From Heterodera schachtii (lineage: Eukaryota > Nematoda > Chromadorea > Rhabditida > Heteroderidae): a stretch of 64,000 nucleotides of DNA. The stretch lies in contig SIJG01000044.1 in assembly GCA_023374025.1 (NCBI GenBank), positions 439,011 to 503,010 of the forward strand, in the 5' to 3' direction. The position numbers were made by a program, and so were the translations under genes. Below, one piece after another: positions 25,953-37,666 of this stretch. The notes under the pieces are model-generated. The model saw only the letters and a program-made list of their open reading frames with translations. It made no database searches and was not told where the DNA came from. How positions within the stretch are numbered: position 1 is the first letter of the stretch; every line of letters begins with the position of its first letter.

Positions 25953-27083
25953 TAATTGGAGCTATCCAAAAATAGAGAAAACATTAAGGAAGGAAAAAAA
26001 GAGATTTATGAATTTTTTTCGCGTAAATTTGAAAATTTTTCTGGCTGCTCAAAAGTTCAATCTTTAGGGGTGTATTTTCAACTCTCGCCTCTCGTCCCAA
26101 AAAACGAGAGGCGAGAGACGAGAGGCGAGAGTACCAAAAATGGCGAGAGTTGGCGAGAGGCGAGAGTTGTCCCACCCCTGGTACATATGTAATATGTAGA
26201 AAAATCCGAAAATATGTAAAAATATGTAAATAAAAGTCCCAACTTTTGTTCGCAAACACAAAAAAGAAAGTGTTTTTCCTACTAATTAGAGCATGGAGAA
26301 TCCAGGAAAAAAACATGTATTTACATAAAAAAATGATCCCTAGTCATAAACAAAAAACTGTTTGGCCGGTACCCAAATGACCGCCTCATTTATATTGATT
26401 ATTTTGCCACTCAACGGCATAACAAAAACGAAGATATTATAGGAATAAATTGTTATTAATTTGTTGAATTCTATAAAAATGAAGCCTCCTTTCTGATATC
26501 ATTTTTATGCGAATTACAATGATACAATCATTAGGTAAGATAAGACTTGGTGCTAGAACTCAATTCTATTTACATTTCGATTGGTCATATGCGTTTTCCC
26601 ATTAAATTTCTCGAACAAAAAAAAACTATTTTATGGGCCAAAAACTAACAACCTTAATATTGATTTTCCGCAAAAACTTATAAAAAATGTTAATTTGCAT
26701 TTCTTTGCTGGGGGATTACTACTAAAATCCTAACTCTAAAAAATAAGTAATTTTTATTTTAACAAAAGGCCTTCATTTCTATGAAACAAAAAATAATTTC
26801 AAGATACATTATTTATTTTTGCCCAAAAAATCCGCAAATGTCAGTCCCCAAAAATATCCCACTGCCAATTATTATATGATCCAAATTTACGTCAAAAGCC
26901 TATTGCAATATCTCACAAATTCGTTTTATGGATTTTTTTCTTAAGCATGGCTCTTTCTATATATAAATGCGCGTTTGCCACGTTTAATGAACCTTGTAAT
27001 GGATGTGCATTAATATCCTGCAATTCATTTCTTTGTAAATTTTAAAATTATTCTATTTTATTTTCAGCAAAATTATTTTTTCA

Positions 27084-30000
27084 ATGATATTTATTTTTAT
27101 CATTGTCATCATCACGTTAATTATTAGTGATTCATTAGCAGCAATTGATGAATTTCGATTTGGCCGTAGGCAATCAGCGGGAGATGTTCTCCGCAGAGCG
27201 ATTTCAGCGAGAAATGGAACATTTAATGAACCATTAATTAATAAAAATCATGGTAAAATGGCCAATGATGGACAACAAAGTAATGAGAAAGTGAGTTTTT
27301 GCGGATTTAAGCAATAATTTTAATTTATAAAAATTTTAAATTGGCTAATTTTATTGATTAACAGACCAATATTTCTTTTTCTTTGTCGACACTTTTCATT
27401 GCGCAAGAATTGTCGGACGAAGAAAGACGGAAAAAAACAGCAAGAGAAGTTCAACAGGAATTGTTTGCAAATTTGCGCAAAATCCGTGAAAATATTCCCC
27501 GTTCAAGAGGTGTGAAGCATTTTTTTAAACGATTTATTGAAGCAAGAAAAACGAAAAGTTTCGAGAAAAAATTGGCAAAAAATCCCGACTTGGAAACAGA
27601 AATCAGTGAGACGGTGCTGGACGAAACTAAGGGGGGCCCATGTGAAAAACTGTTACCCGCACGTGATGAAAATGGGAAGCTGTTCACTGATTATGAACTG
27701 AGGATGAAGGCACGTTGACAAATTTTTAGTGTGGAGCTTCTCCCGTTACCGGTTCCTCGGTTAACATCATCTTGAGTGTTCTCGCGAGAAAAAAATAATA
27801 ATGTGGCAAAAATTTGGCTCACACGGAGTTGGCCGGCTTCGCCATTTTGTATATTTTTGACATAGATGGTCAAATTTGGCAAGCTTCGCACAAGGGCGTA
27901 GCCAGACCCTTGGCTTTGGGGGGGGGGCTGAAGTCAAAAATTTGATTTTTAGGGGTGTATTTTTACTTTTTAAGTCAATTTTTAGGGGTGTATTTTTTGT
28001 TTTTTGAAATCCCGATTTATGGGGTGTACTTTACAAAATTTTTCGCCAAAAAATTAATATTTTTTGCCATTTTGGCCTCCATTTTTCAAAAAATATGGTA
28101 AAATGGGGGTCCGGCGGTGCCGATAGGCGCCGCCGAGAAAATTTTTGAGTATTTTAATGCAATTTTGTCAAGAAAATAGCTTAAAATTTCAAAAAAATTT
28201 ACTGAAAAATTTTTACTTTTTGGGTTTCGGGGGGGGGGGGGGGGGCTTTAGCCCCCTCAGCCCCCCCCCCTGCCTACGCCCTTGGCTTCGCATCCCCTCC
28301 CCCCACTCAAAGGGGTAAAAATTTAGTAAAAAAAACTCATTAAATCAATGACAACATTGAAGCATATTACAATTACGCTTCGGCTAGTAGTTTTTCTCCA
28401 CTATTTTCGACATTTTTCCATTACAAGGCCCTTATTTTTGGATTTTGTGCCCCTGAAAATCCAGCTCCTTTTTAGGTACGGATGAACTTGGATGATCTGA
28501 CAAGTTGGCTAGCGGTCAAGGAAGCGTTCTGCAGTGGAATGGAAAATCCAAAGGAATTAGAACGCTGTCACAAAATGGCAGAAAAATTGCATTTCATCGA
28601 GGAGGAAGACGAAGAAGTTGAGGATGATGAAGATGAAAACGAAGTTGGATTCTCCACACGTTCAAATTTTGTCGATTCACTATTTGGTGGGGACAATGAA
28701 CGGAAGCAGCCAATCACGTCGGGCGACGACGAGGACGGAGAAGCGGGAAGTCGAGAATCGGTATGAAATTTAGGGTAAATAGCTTCTGACGATTTAATCG
28801 GGATTTTAACGATTATCTCCTTTTTTCTGTCAAGGTTTTTTGCTTACCTATTTAAAGTTCTTTAGATTCATTAAGGTGGCGGGCGGGATGAGTCCGACAA
28901 TTAAAATTTGCAGTTAAAAATATTCATGGGATTAAAATTTTCAAAATAATACGATAAAATTAATTGAGTTTTCATTGTTTTTATCTATATCCCGGTAATA
29001 AATAAAAATAGGTTGAATAAAAAATAATAATGAGAAATATTAAGTGATGAATCATTTTGAAGAATAATATTTTAGTAGACAAATGAATGAAAAATACTTT
29101 GAAATAAAATTTATTGTAAAATTGAGCAGATAAGTGTTTCCCCGCAGCAGAAAAATGAATATAGAAAAAAGGGATTGAACAAAATATTTTCGAATAGACG
29201 GAAAAAGAATGTTGAAAAAAAGTCGTCTGAAGATGAACTTGACGATGCTTTATTGGAGGCGGCGGCGGCACGCAAAAAGTCCGACATTGAACTGTTAGTT
29301 CAGGTATTTGGTTTTAAAATTCAATAAAAATTTACGATTTTAGATTCGATTAGTAAATTTAATCGAAAATTAGCATCAAATTTAAAAAATGGGCAAAAGT
29401 AAAAATGCAAATATATTCAAAAGCATAAAAGTTTGCTTTACTTTGGCGTAGATTTGTGAGTTGTTTTTTAGAATTCACGACACAACAAAAAAAATTATTT
29501 TTCTCAGAAGCAAATAATATTCATTCTGTTAGCTTCCAAATTTCAGAATTTTTTTTTTTGTTTCTAAAAGTAATGAAAAAATTTTTTGAGTATTTTGTCA
29601 CACGCTTTTAAGGCCTGACGAAATTTTTTGAAATTTTACAGACGAACCGAAAAAATATATATAAAAAAAAATTTATTTCATTAAATTTTGGATAATTTGA
29701 ATTAAAAAAATTATTTACACTCAGCGCTGTACGTGCCATAATATTAAAATTGATTTAGTTGATTTTAAATTTTAATTATTTAAAAAGGCTCGCCGTTCAT
29801 TGGATGTTGAACGTCTTTCATCCAATTCGGCAGCAAGCAGTGGCGAACTGCAACAACCGCCACCGTTTTTCAAACGTTCATCGACCACATCAGCAAATGG
29901 CATAAACATAAACATCGTTGATAAAACTGTGATTAATGAAAAAATTAGGAAGGTGGGCAATAATTATTGGTACTTTTGGGTTTTATGTACACACCTCAAA

Positions 30001-33000
30001 ATTTTCAAAAATATGCCAACAAAATATGGCTGAGTTTATTGGTGGCACAAAAGGAATAAATTGTCCCAATAAAATCTGAGATTTTTGATTTTTTGCCATT
30101 TTAAGGGTAAAATTTTCCCTTTTTGTGATTAAAAAAACTTTGTACATATTTTTAAAATTTTGAAGAGTGTAATGAAAACAGAAAAGTACCTAGTTATTAA
30201 ATAAATTCACATTGAAATTAAATAAAAATTATTTTGGGTGATTTTTGGTTTTATTGCCTTTTATTTAAAAAATTTCAAAAAATCAAATACGACAAAAATA
30301 GAGGCAAAACGCACAAATAAGGACCCCTTTCTCAGGGGCGGCGAAAAATTCTAGTAACGAATAGGGGCGTTAAACCGAAGATTTCCGGACGAAATTTTTT
30401 TTTCTCGTGCCTTTCTTATCGAATCAAAGCCGCAGAAAAACTAGGAGAAACTCTAAAAATCCTCGCACCCTAATGCTGAAAAGATGAAAGAACATTTAGT
30501 CAATTAGTGGTCAACAAAAAATGGCGGATTTAAGTGCGAAAAATAATCACCAATTGCAACGGTCAAAAACCACCACATCGCCAAATGGCATTGACATTGT
30601 GCGAAAAACATTGTTGATATTCAATGATGACAGCAGCAAATCCGGCAAATTGGTGAAGAAACAAAAACAGGCAAAACGGAAAATGGACAAATTGCACAAT
30701 GGGCAAAAGGCAAGAGAAAAAAATGCAAACAAAAAAAGGAATTTAAGAAAAACTAGGGTAGGTAGGGACCGGGAAATTCCCGGTTTTTCACGGTTTTCCA
30801 GCCAAAAAGTCCCGGGTTTTCAACCCGAAAAGTCCCGGTTCTGCCTAAAATTCCCGGTCCCGACCTACCCTAAAAAAACCATCAACAAAATTTAAAATTT
30901 TTTACTAAAATAAAATAAATAATTATGAATAAGACCCAAATGAGATAGAACTGAAATTTTTTTCACAGCATTTGGTCAATAAATATCATTATTTGGGGTC
31001 AAATAACAGATTTTGGAAAATTATATTACCAATAAAAAAACTTTGCGTGACGGATAATTTTCAAAATTTGAGTGCTATTTGTTAACAGATTTTCAAAACA
31101 ACGACCAATTTTCAAAATTGTTAAATTATTTTTTGGAATTTGAGCTTTTTTATATTTCACATATCATATTAAAAATCTAGCAAAAATTTACAAAAAGATG
31201 TAACAAATTTTCGAAAAAATTGGACGCAATAATTTTGTCGCTAACTTTTTTTGAAACTCAAGAAAACTTTTTGAAATTGGTAGAATAACAGAGAAATCTT
31301 TAGGCTAAAAAATGATATATATACAAAATAAAAAATTGGATATTTTTGAAAGAATTACGAATGATTTAACTGTGTCATATTTTTATGGCCCTACAAAAAT
31401 GTAAAGCCGTTTAAATGCATGCAATTCTTCAAACTTTTACATATCACCCTTAATGATTTCTCTATCTTCTATCAAAATTCAAAGAATTTTCTTGGGTTTC
31501 AAAAACGTTAGAGACATAATTATTTAGTCTAAGTTTTCGAAAATTTTTGGTTATGTTGTAAATGAAATTGAAACAAAAATTAAATTTAAATATTAATAAC
31601 ATAGATGTTTTTGTAACTTCGGCTCTCCATGTTTCACATGCACTGTAAAATAAATATTCACGGAATTTTAATTTATTATCTTTTTAAGTTAAATATTTTT
31701 CGGGTCAGAAATAGTTTGGACTCTCCAATATCACATAAACACTAAACCATATTAAGAATGAGAATGAAACTGAAGACCGATCTCGGAATTTATTAACAGA
31801 ACCATCAAACGCGAAATCCAAGCAACAAATAGTGCCAACAAAAGAGGAACTAACAGAAAACAATGACAAACGAAGCAGCAGCAGCAGCAGCACCCGCAAC
31901 AGATGGCCAAATAATTTTTTTAAGGTTGCAAAATATTTAAATTTAAAAAATGTCAATTCTTTTCAATCACCTAATAAAATGGACCCCCAGAATCTTGAAA
32001 ATTAGATTTTTAGAGAAAAACTACATGTGGTTAAAAAATTTCGAAAATTTCAAAATTTCCCTGTATCAATAACCGCTGACCCTCAATCATCCAAATAAAT
32101 TTAAAAATCTCAAAATATTTTCTGAAACGAAGAGCAACAAATTCTTCAGAAATTTGATTGTTTCGAGCGGAAATATGATGGTCAAAATATTTTCAATTAC
32201 AATTCATGACCTTTAAAAAGGGTCGGGGTCGTTTTTGTACGAATGGCAGAAGGATCCAAAAAACTAGATTTTTCAACTTTTTTGGCTCGAACTTTGTTTT
32301 AAAATTAACGATTTTTTTTTGGAATTACAGGCTAATAGAGCAGGGCTGGGATTCGTCCTTGAATGTCAAGGACGTCCTGGAAATTGGACCCTCTCCCTTG
32401 AAAATTTGAAAGTATTCTTGAATTCAAGATGTCCTTGAAAATGAGCATTGAAAGAAATAATTGAAAAATTTTAATTTTTGACCTTTTATACAAAATTTTA
32501 TTTGCTTATTGCATTATTGGTGCAAAATCTGATACTAAATTCCACAAAAGTTGCCAAATTTTTAAAATTTGATTCAAAAAGACACCCAAAAAGCGTTAAA
32601 AAATGATCTCTTTTGGGAAAACCTATTAGTGTTGTGTAAAGTAAAAAATATATGGTCATCGCCATAATCTCAAATCGCAAAATCCGCCTTTTTTGGTGGA
32701 AATCTGTTAACAAATTACACTAAAATTTTCAAATTTTTCCCTGGCGGCGCCTATCGGCACCGCCGAACCTCCTTTTTTCCAAAAAGTTTTCTGGAAGAAG
32801 TATGCAGCAAAAAAATGCATATGCGGTGAATGAGAAATATTACCAACAGAAACAAAAAATATCGGTAAAAATTAATTCCGGCAATTGCATATATAAAAAA
32901 TTTTAAATGTCCTTGAATTTAATGGAACTTTTCACCTTATCGACAGTGTTGGATTTGGTTGGCAAATAAAAAAGTTTTAGTCCAAAACCATGTGAATCGT

Positions 33001-36000
33001 ACGAAAAACGAAAACGGCCTGGCCCGTTTAAAAAGGATTTAATAAATATTTTCAATTTTTAATTTAACAAATTATAGGGAAGAAATTCATCGGACTCTAT
33101 AAATACAAAACCAAAACATATTCCGAATGAGAATGAAACTGAAGACCGATCTCGGAATTTATTAACAGCACCACAAAAAGCGAAATCTAAGCAACAAATA
33201 AAACCCAATAATGACAATGGAAGCAGCAGCAGCAACAGATGGCCAAATACATTCATTAAGGTGGGAAATTTAAAAATTTTGTCGGAAGCGAAAGACAACA
33301 CCACCGGAAAATACAAATTTCTTTCTATTGCTTAATTAAAGTGACCTCAAATTTCACATATTAATTAATTTGGAAAAAAACAAAAATTTCACGTTGGCAT
33401 TTATCGCTCACCGCCAAATCATCCAAATAATTTCAAAAATCGCGCTCTAAATATTTTCTGAAACGAAGAGCAACAAAGTCCTATCACACATATTTGTAGG
33501 GAAGAAAATCGTCGGAATTAACCAATATCGTAAAACCAAAGCATATTCCGAATGAGAATGGAACGGAAGATCGGTCGCGGAATTTATTAATCGCACCAGC
33601 AAAATCAAAATCCATGCAACAATTAGTGCCAACAAAAGAGGCATCACTAACACAAAATAATGACAGTGGAAGCAGCAGCAACAGATGGCCATATAAAATT
33701 TTTAAGGTGGGAAAATCAAATTTTTGAAAAAAGGATATGAGTTTTAATGTTGCGGCGTTACATTTGCGGCGCCCAGTCAAAATGACATTTGCGGCGCTGA
33801 AATTTTATGGCGCCCCATAATTGATGAAACATCTCTTTGTTTTCCTAATTTTATGAGAAATTCTTTCAAAATAATGAACCCGCTCAGTGCATTTTTTAAT
33901 ATATTTTCAGCGGAACTTAAGAAATATTTTAAATTGTGCCGAGTTCATAACTTTAAGGCAAGGCAACATTTTTTTCGAGTTCTTAATGAAATGAAAAGCA
34001 TAAAAAGCACTTAATGGAAATTGTTGAGCTCTTTCTTGTTGTAAGTTTTTTTTTTGCTGTAAAATAACACATTCATTTTCTAAAAAGATGAATTTTTCGC
34101 AAAACCTTTTTAAATGAAACGAATTTTTCGACTTATCATTTGGCATATGTTTAGAAACATAAATTTGTTTTTGCATATTTTTTAGAAAATATGGAAGAAA
34201 TTCAATAAGCCACCAAACAAAATAAATAATGGGCCAAAGGTTTGTCTGAATTTGTTTTTTTGTTGGACGACATTTAACACTTGAAATTTTGTAATCAGAT
34301 TTTTGTTCCACTTTTTTAAGCTCATATCATACCTTATAAGTAGTCTCATACTTTCATTCATTCCTTTTCAAAACTGAATTAAAAATTTGAAAATAAATAG
34401 GGACGACATTCTTTGGACGCTAAAAGACCCGAATTAACACTTAATGACCGACTGAACGGAATGCAACGTTATGCCAAGCTACGAAATCGGAATGGGCTAA
34501 GCATGGTACAGCGGTCATCTTCAACCGGCGCAAAAATGTTTGTTAAAGAGCAGAAGGTCAGTTAGTGCCGGATTCGTCTTAAATTCCGTATTGCTTTTTT
34601 CGTGAAAATTACCTATAAATATTTGCCATAAATTGCTTCACATAGCCAACAAGATTTCACTTTTTTAAGATAATAATTTGTCAATTTATTTTTTTCCAAA
34701 ATTTTGATCAATTGGAATTCTGGAACTTAGCTAGGAGACGGAAAGATTTTAATTATGTTCATTAATAAAAAAATTTGGAAAATGTCATAATTTATTTTAC
34801 CTCGCAATTTTTAATTATTTCAATTTTATAATAAACAGGGAAGAGATTTATATGTACTAAAAAAACGCCATATTGCCAAAAAAAAAATCCCAAAATATTT
34901 GATAAAAATCCCAAAATATTTGATAAAAATCCCAAAATATTTGCTAAAAATCCCAAAATACCAAAATATTTGCTAAAAATCCCAAAATACCAAAATATTT
35001 GCTAAAAATCCCAAAATACCAAAATATTTGCTAAAAATCCCAAAATACCAATTAAAAATATTTGCCAAAACTGCTAAAAAACGTGACTTTCTCAAAAATC
35101 TCATCTTTATACATTTCGCTCGCACAATTGCAAAACAAAATAATTTAATGCTTTTTGCCGTAAATCTTTAGGGAATTTGCAAATCCAATTCCGAATAAAG
35201 CAGGAATTTATTTTTGGAGCTTTAGGCATCTGTAAGAATAAAAAACTAAGCATTAAGTTTGACTCAATTGTTTATTTAATTTTCCATGTGCCGATAGGAG
35301 TCAACAGAATTTGAATTTTTTTGGTCATTTTTGCCAAAAAAAAAAATCTCAGAGTAGGAATTTCTGGTTCCCAATAATTTCAGTTACCGGTATGCAATGC
35401 ACGCTGGGAAATTATTCGACAAGGGCTGTACATTTTGAATGATGACCATTTGAAGGAAAATTTTTTGAGACGATTTCGCCGCGTCAATTGCGCCCTTCAA
35501 CTGATTATTCTACAGCATGCCATGCTGGATACAAAATATTACCAATTTTGTAATGTCTACAGTAATGAGGTGGGGTCATTCATTTATAAGAAAAAATTTA
35601 ATTTGAAATTTTTTTGCAAAAGCGAAAAGGCATTGGCAAATATAGGAATCTAACTTTTCTACGCAAATGAGAATCGCCTCAATTCAATATAAAATTTTTC
35701 ATTTTAATTACAATTTTCCCTCGGCATTGCAGTCGCGAAATGTCTTAAATTGCTTGATACAAAAAAAAAATTGCCAGAAATTTTTGTGTTTTTTCAAATT
35801 TCGCTAAAACTTGGCTTCTTTGGGGAGGAACTTACCATTGTCCATTATGAAATTAAATTAAAAAAATATATTTTTCTTATAAGTAAAATAGTTAATCGCT
35901 TTAAGAATTGCATAAAAATCATAAAAACAAGAGAAACTGTGCTGTCCCGGTACCAAGAATGTTTCTTGAAAGAGAAAGAACAATTGACCAAAATGATAGA

Positions 36001-36115
36001 ACGATTGTTTGCTGAACAGCTTGGAGACCAGTTTGCCAAGGCATTGGTCGAACTGCGCGACAAAGTGATTGCTCATTGGAGCTGGCTATATGAACAGGAC
36101 GTACAAAAATTTTGA
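27084..36115 (+). CDS. secreted modular-exon protein, copy 3 (unrecognised family)
   Basis: Exons: 27084-27290, 27365-27709, 28476-28760, 29130 (or 29148)-29303, 29788-29952, 30500-30709, 31757-31924, 33078-33260, 33500-33706, 34401-34556, 35384-35569 and a last exon of about 35932-36115 (TGA). All except the last junction are phase 0-0. Exon 1 is a clear signal peptide (very hydrophobic residues 2-19). Exon 3 shares LTSW with copy 2 and becomes strongly acidic (EEEDEEVEDDEDEN). Modules open ARRSLD (29788), GRNSSD (33078), GRKSSE (33500) and GRHSLD (34401), most with a later RSS/RSK cluster. The final exons keep FLRRFRRVNCALQLIILQ and HWSWLYE. Introns after 27709 and 30709 start with GC. The exact 5' edge of the last exon is uncertain. 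Function is unknown; about 800 residues. Confidence 0.72.
27891..28284. mobile_element. hAT-like TIR element (CAAGGGCGTAG ends) in an intron of copy 3
   Basis: Ends CAAGGGCGTAGCCAG and CTGCCTACGCCCTTG are inverted. They are flanked by a perfect 8-bp duplication, GCTTCGCA (27883-27890 and 28285-28292). The interior contains runs of 10 and 17 G, a matching C run near the right end, and a perfect GC hairpin motif at 28111-28135. There is no coding capacity. Confidence 0.9.
28111..28135. repeat. dispersed GC hairpin motif, best copy
   Basis: Arms CGGCGGTGCC and GGCGCCGCCG separated by GATA pair over 10 bp (one G-T). It is the clearest of about ten copies in the window. Confidence 0.8.
30754..30872. 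mobile_element. very short TIR element (TAGGGTAGG ends) in an intron of copy 3
   Basis: TAGGGTAGGTAGGGACCGGG at 30754 and the inverse CCCGGTCCCGACCTACCCTA ending at 30872 enclose only about 80 bases of GGGACCGG/CCCGG words. Flanking 8-mers AGAAAAAC and AAAAAACC are similar but not identical. Confidence 0.5.
31200..31560. repeat. foldback inverted repeat in an intron of copy 3
   Basis: Arms at about 31200-31320 and 31448-31560 are imperfect inverses (for example GAAACTCAAGAAAACTTTTT against the complement of GAATTTTCTTGGGTTTC, and AGAGAAATC against GATTTCTCT). Confidence 0.55.
31700..33706 (+). repeat. exon triplication within copy 3
   Basis: Three related exon regions (around 31757-31924, 33078-33260, 33500-33706) share NENETEDRSRNLL or NENGTEDRSRNLL, SKQQ/SMQQ, a Ser run and NRWP near the end. 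The duplicated block includes intron sequence: AAATATTTTCTGAAACGAAG occurs near 32114 and 33451. The second and third copies begin GRNSS/GRKSS. The first has lost that beginning (see findings). Confidence 0.85.
32742..32765. repeat. dispersed GC hairpin motif, inverted orientation
   Basis: GGCGGCGCC then TATC then GGCACCGCCG, the reverse complement of the copy at 28111. It is preceded by the same TTAACAAATT...AAAATTTT context in mirror image. Confidence 0.75.
34889..35060. repeat. minisatellite of CCCAAAATA words
   Basis: Alternating units built from CCCAAAATATTTGATAAAAAT (three copies) and a longer version containing CCCAAAATACCAAAATATTTG (about four copies), in the intron before exon 35384-35569 of copy 3. 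Confidence 0.85.
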
Positions 36116-37666
36116 GATTCTACCGTATCCAATGTTTTCTCCTATTCTTTCCATAAAAATTATTTTTTCATTTGTCCGCAATTTTTTGGCATTACTGTTT
36201 TGAAAGTTCCAGTCACGCTGTCACTTACCGTATATGCTCTAATTATAGCCCATGGGGGATTATTTTTCAGCCTCCTCAGAAAAGGGGGGATAATTAGAGA
36301 CTGGGGGATTATGATAGAGGGATTACTCTTCAAAACACCTCGTAGACTGGGGGATAATTGGAGTTTCCCATTTTGATTACCTTTTTTTAAATATTTTTCA
36401 AACAAAGGGCAAAAAATTTGATGAGTTTTTGTCAAAAAATTACACCTTTGGAATTTTTTGACAAAGTAATTGTTCCAAAGAATATTAAAGTTATTTTTCT
36501 ATTAAAAATGTCTTTATAAATCACAATTTTAAATAAAATTACGCATTAAATGTCTTATTATTTTTTGAAAATTTATTTTCAATAATTTTTCGCCCATTGT
36601 TGTTATGGGCCAACAATAATTGAGTGAAAAACATTAAAATTGGACGGGCGTTCTCTCTCCGATTGTGCAATAATTTTCCAACCTGTCAAAACATCAAATT
36701 ATAATCATTTACAGCTCCAAAATTCTGCCCCTGGGTTCCTATCCTCATTTAAGTGATGTTGGAGACCAGCGGGTTGCTGAGGTGTCGAGTAAAATGTAGG
36801 CTTTGAAGATTCGTGTGTTTCGGGACTCGGGTCGACAACCCTTTTGGAGACGAAAAAAAAAATTAACGATACCGAAACTCTAAAAACCACTGAGACCATT
36901 TCTAAAGCCGAAACTCGAGACTGAAAACTCTCGAGCAGGTACCTTATACCTCCAACAATTAATTTATATTTATGAAAAAAATTCAAAATTTAATCCGCTG
37001 GTCGCTTAAAATGACGCTTCGAACAAATTAAGTTTTTACTAAATTTTTAACTTTATCTATAATTGGAATTGGTTAATTAGTTTTGTTCTCTTTTTTGCAC
37101 ACCTTCAATAAATATGTGATTGTTTTCATTTGAATTGCCTTCAAATTGGACCAACAAATGGCCATAAATTTCATACAAATAAATGTGATGATGAGTTTAA
37201 TAGTCGTCCATTCAAATGGCGTTCAATCAGAACTTACGGGTGATAATTAGGGGAGTAATTAATGAAGTTGAATGATGCGATAATTTTTGCTCCTCTCTCC
37301 TTATTGGGATTGCCAACCGTAGTTACCCAAAGCAGAACAAAAAATAATTAATTGATAGCCCGGCCCATTCACATTTTGGTCATATACAAAAAAAAAATTT
37401 GAACTCGAGACACAGACATAAATTGACTATTTGGCGAACTGTTGTTTTCATGAAAAAATTTTGCCTTGTTGTTTTGATTGATTGTGTGCGCATTTGGCGA
37501 ATAAATTCGGAGTAGGACAGAGAACAGAACAAGACCACCAACAAAGTGATCAGTATAAAAATGCGTGGGAAAGCACTGATTTAACAGCAATTAACTATTT
37601 ACAAATTAATCACACACTAATTACCACTTCCATCATTTTGCCTTTTTTAAACTAAAACAAAGAAAA
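36116..37666. other. intergenic spacer
   Basis: No supported gene. 36240-36370 holds repeated GGGGGATTAT/GGGGATAATT words. 36700-36960 has a mixed-composition patch with no splice-supported frame. The last 300 bases before 37667 would be the promoter region of the small peptide gene; no clear core element is identified. Confidence 0.45.

Larger units (their letters stand above)
25472..26180. mobile_element. nested hAT-like TIR element (CAGGGGTG ends)
   Basis: Begins CAGGGGTGTGACTTGTCTC and ends GAGAGTTGTCCCACCCCTG, flanked by a perfect 8-bp duplication GTACATAT (25464-25471 and 26181-26188). It lies within the element at 25004-26342, so it inserted later. It carries two partial GC hairpin motifs (near 25512 and 25673), a GAGGCGAGA-rich right end and a tRNA-like stretch. 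Confidence 0.88.
25004..26342. mobile_element. hAT-like TIR element (TAGGGATCATTT ends) hosting a nested element
   Basis: Ends TAGGGATCATTTATTTA and the inverse AAATGATCCCTA are flanked by a perfect 8-bp duplication, GTCATAAA (24996-25003 and 26343-26350). The interior is full of ATATGTA/TACATAT motifs with no transposase frame. A second element is inserted at 25472-26180. Confidence 0.88.
24345..27083. other. intergenic region between copies 2 and 3, mostly repeats
   Basis: Holds a GC-rich patch with a 20-bp tandem repeat (24646-24705), then a nested pair of hAT-like elements (25004-26342). A 127-codon frame at 24600-24983 is open mainly because of the GC-rich repeat and has no supporting splice or start context. 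26343-27083 is AT-rich spacer. An acceptor-like TTTTCAG at about 27062-27068 precedes the start of copy 3 and may be a trans-splice site. Confidence 0.5.

Noticed and set aside
32325..32960. Possible further TIR element starting GCAGGGCTGGGATTCG
   Set aside because: No matching inverted right end or 8-bp duplication could be found.
33907..34311. 134-codon minus-strand frame
   Set aside because: Lies in an intron of copy 3 on the opposite strand, is very Phe/Lys/Asn-rich, and has no supporting signals.
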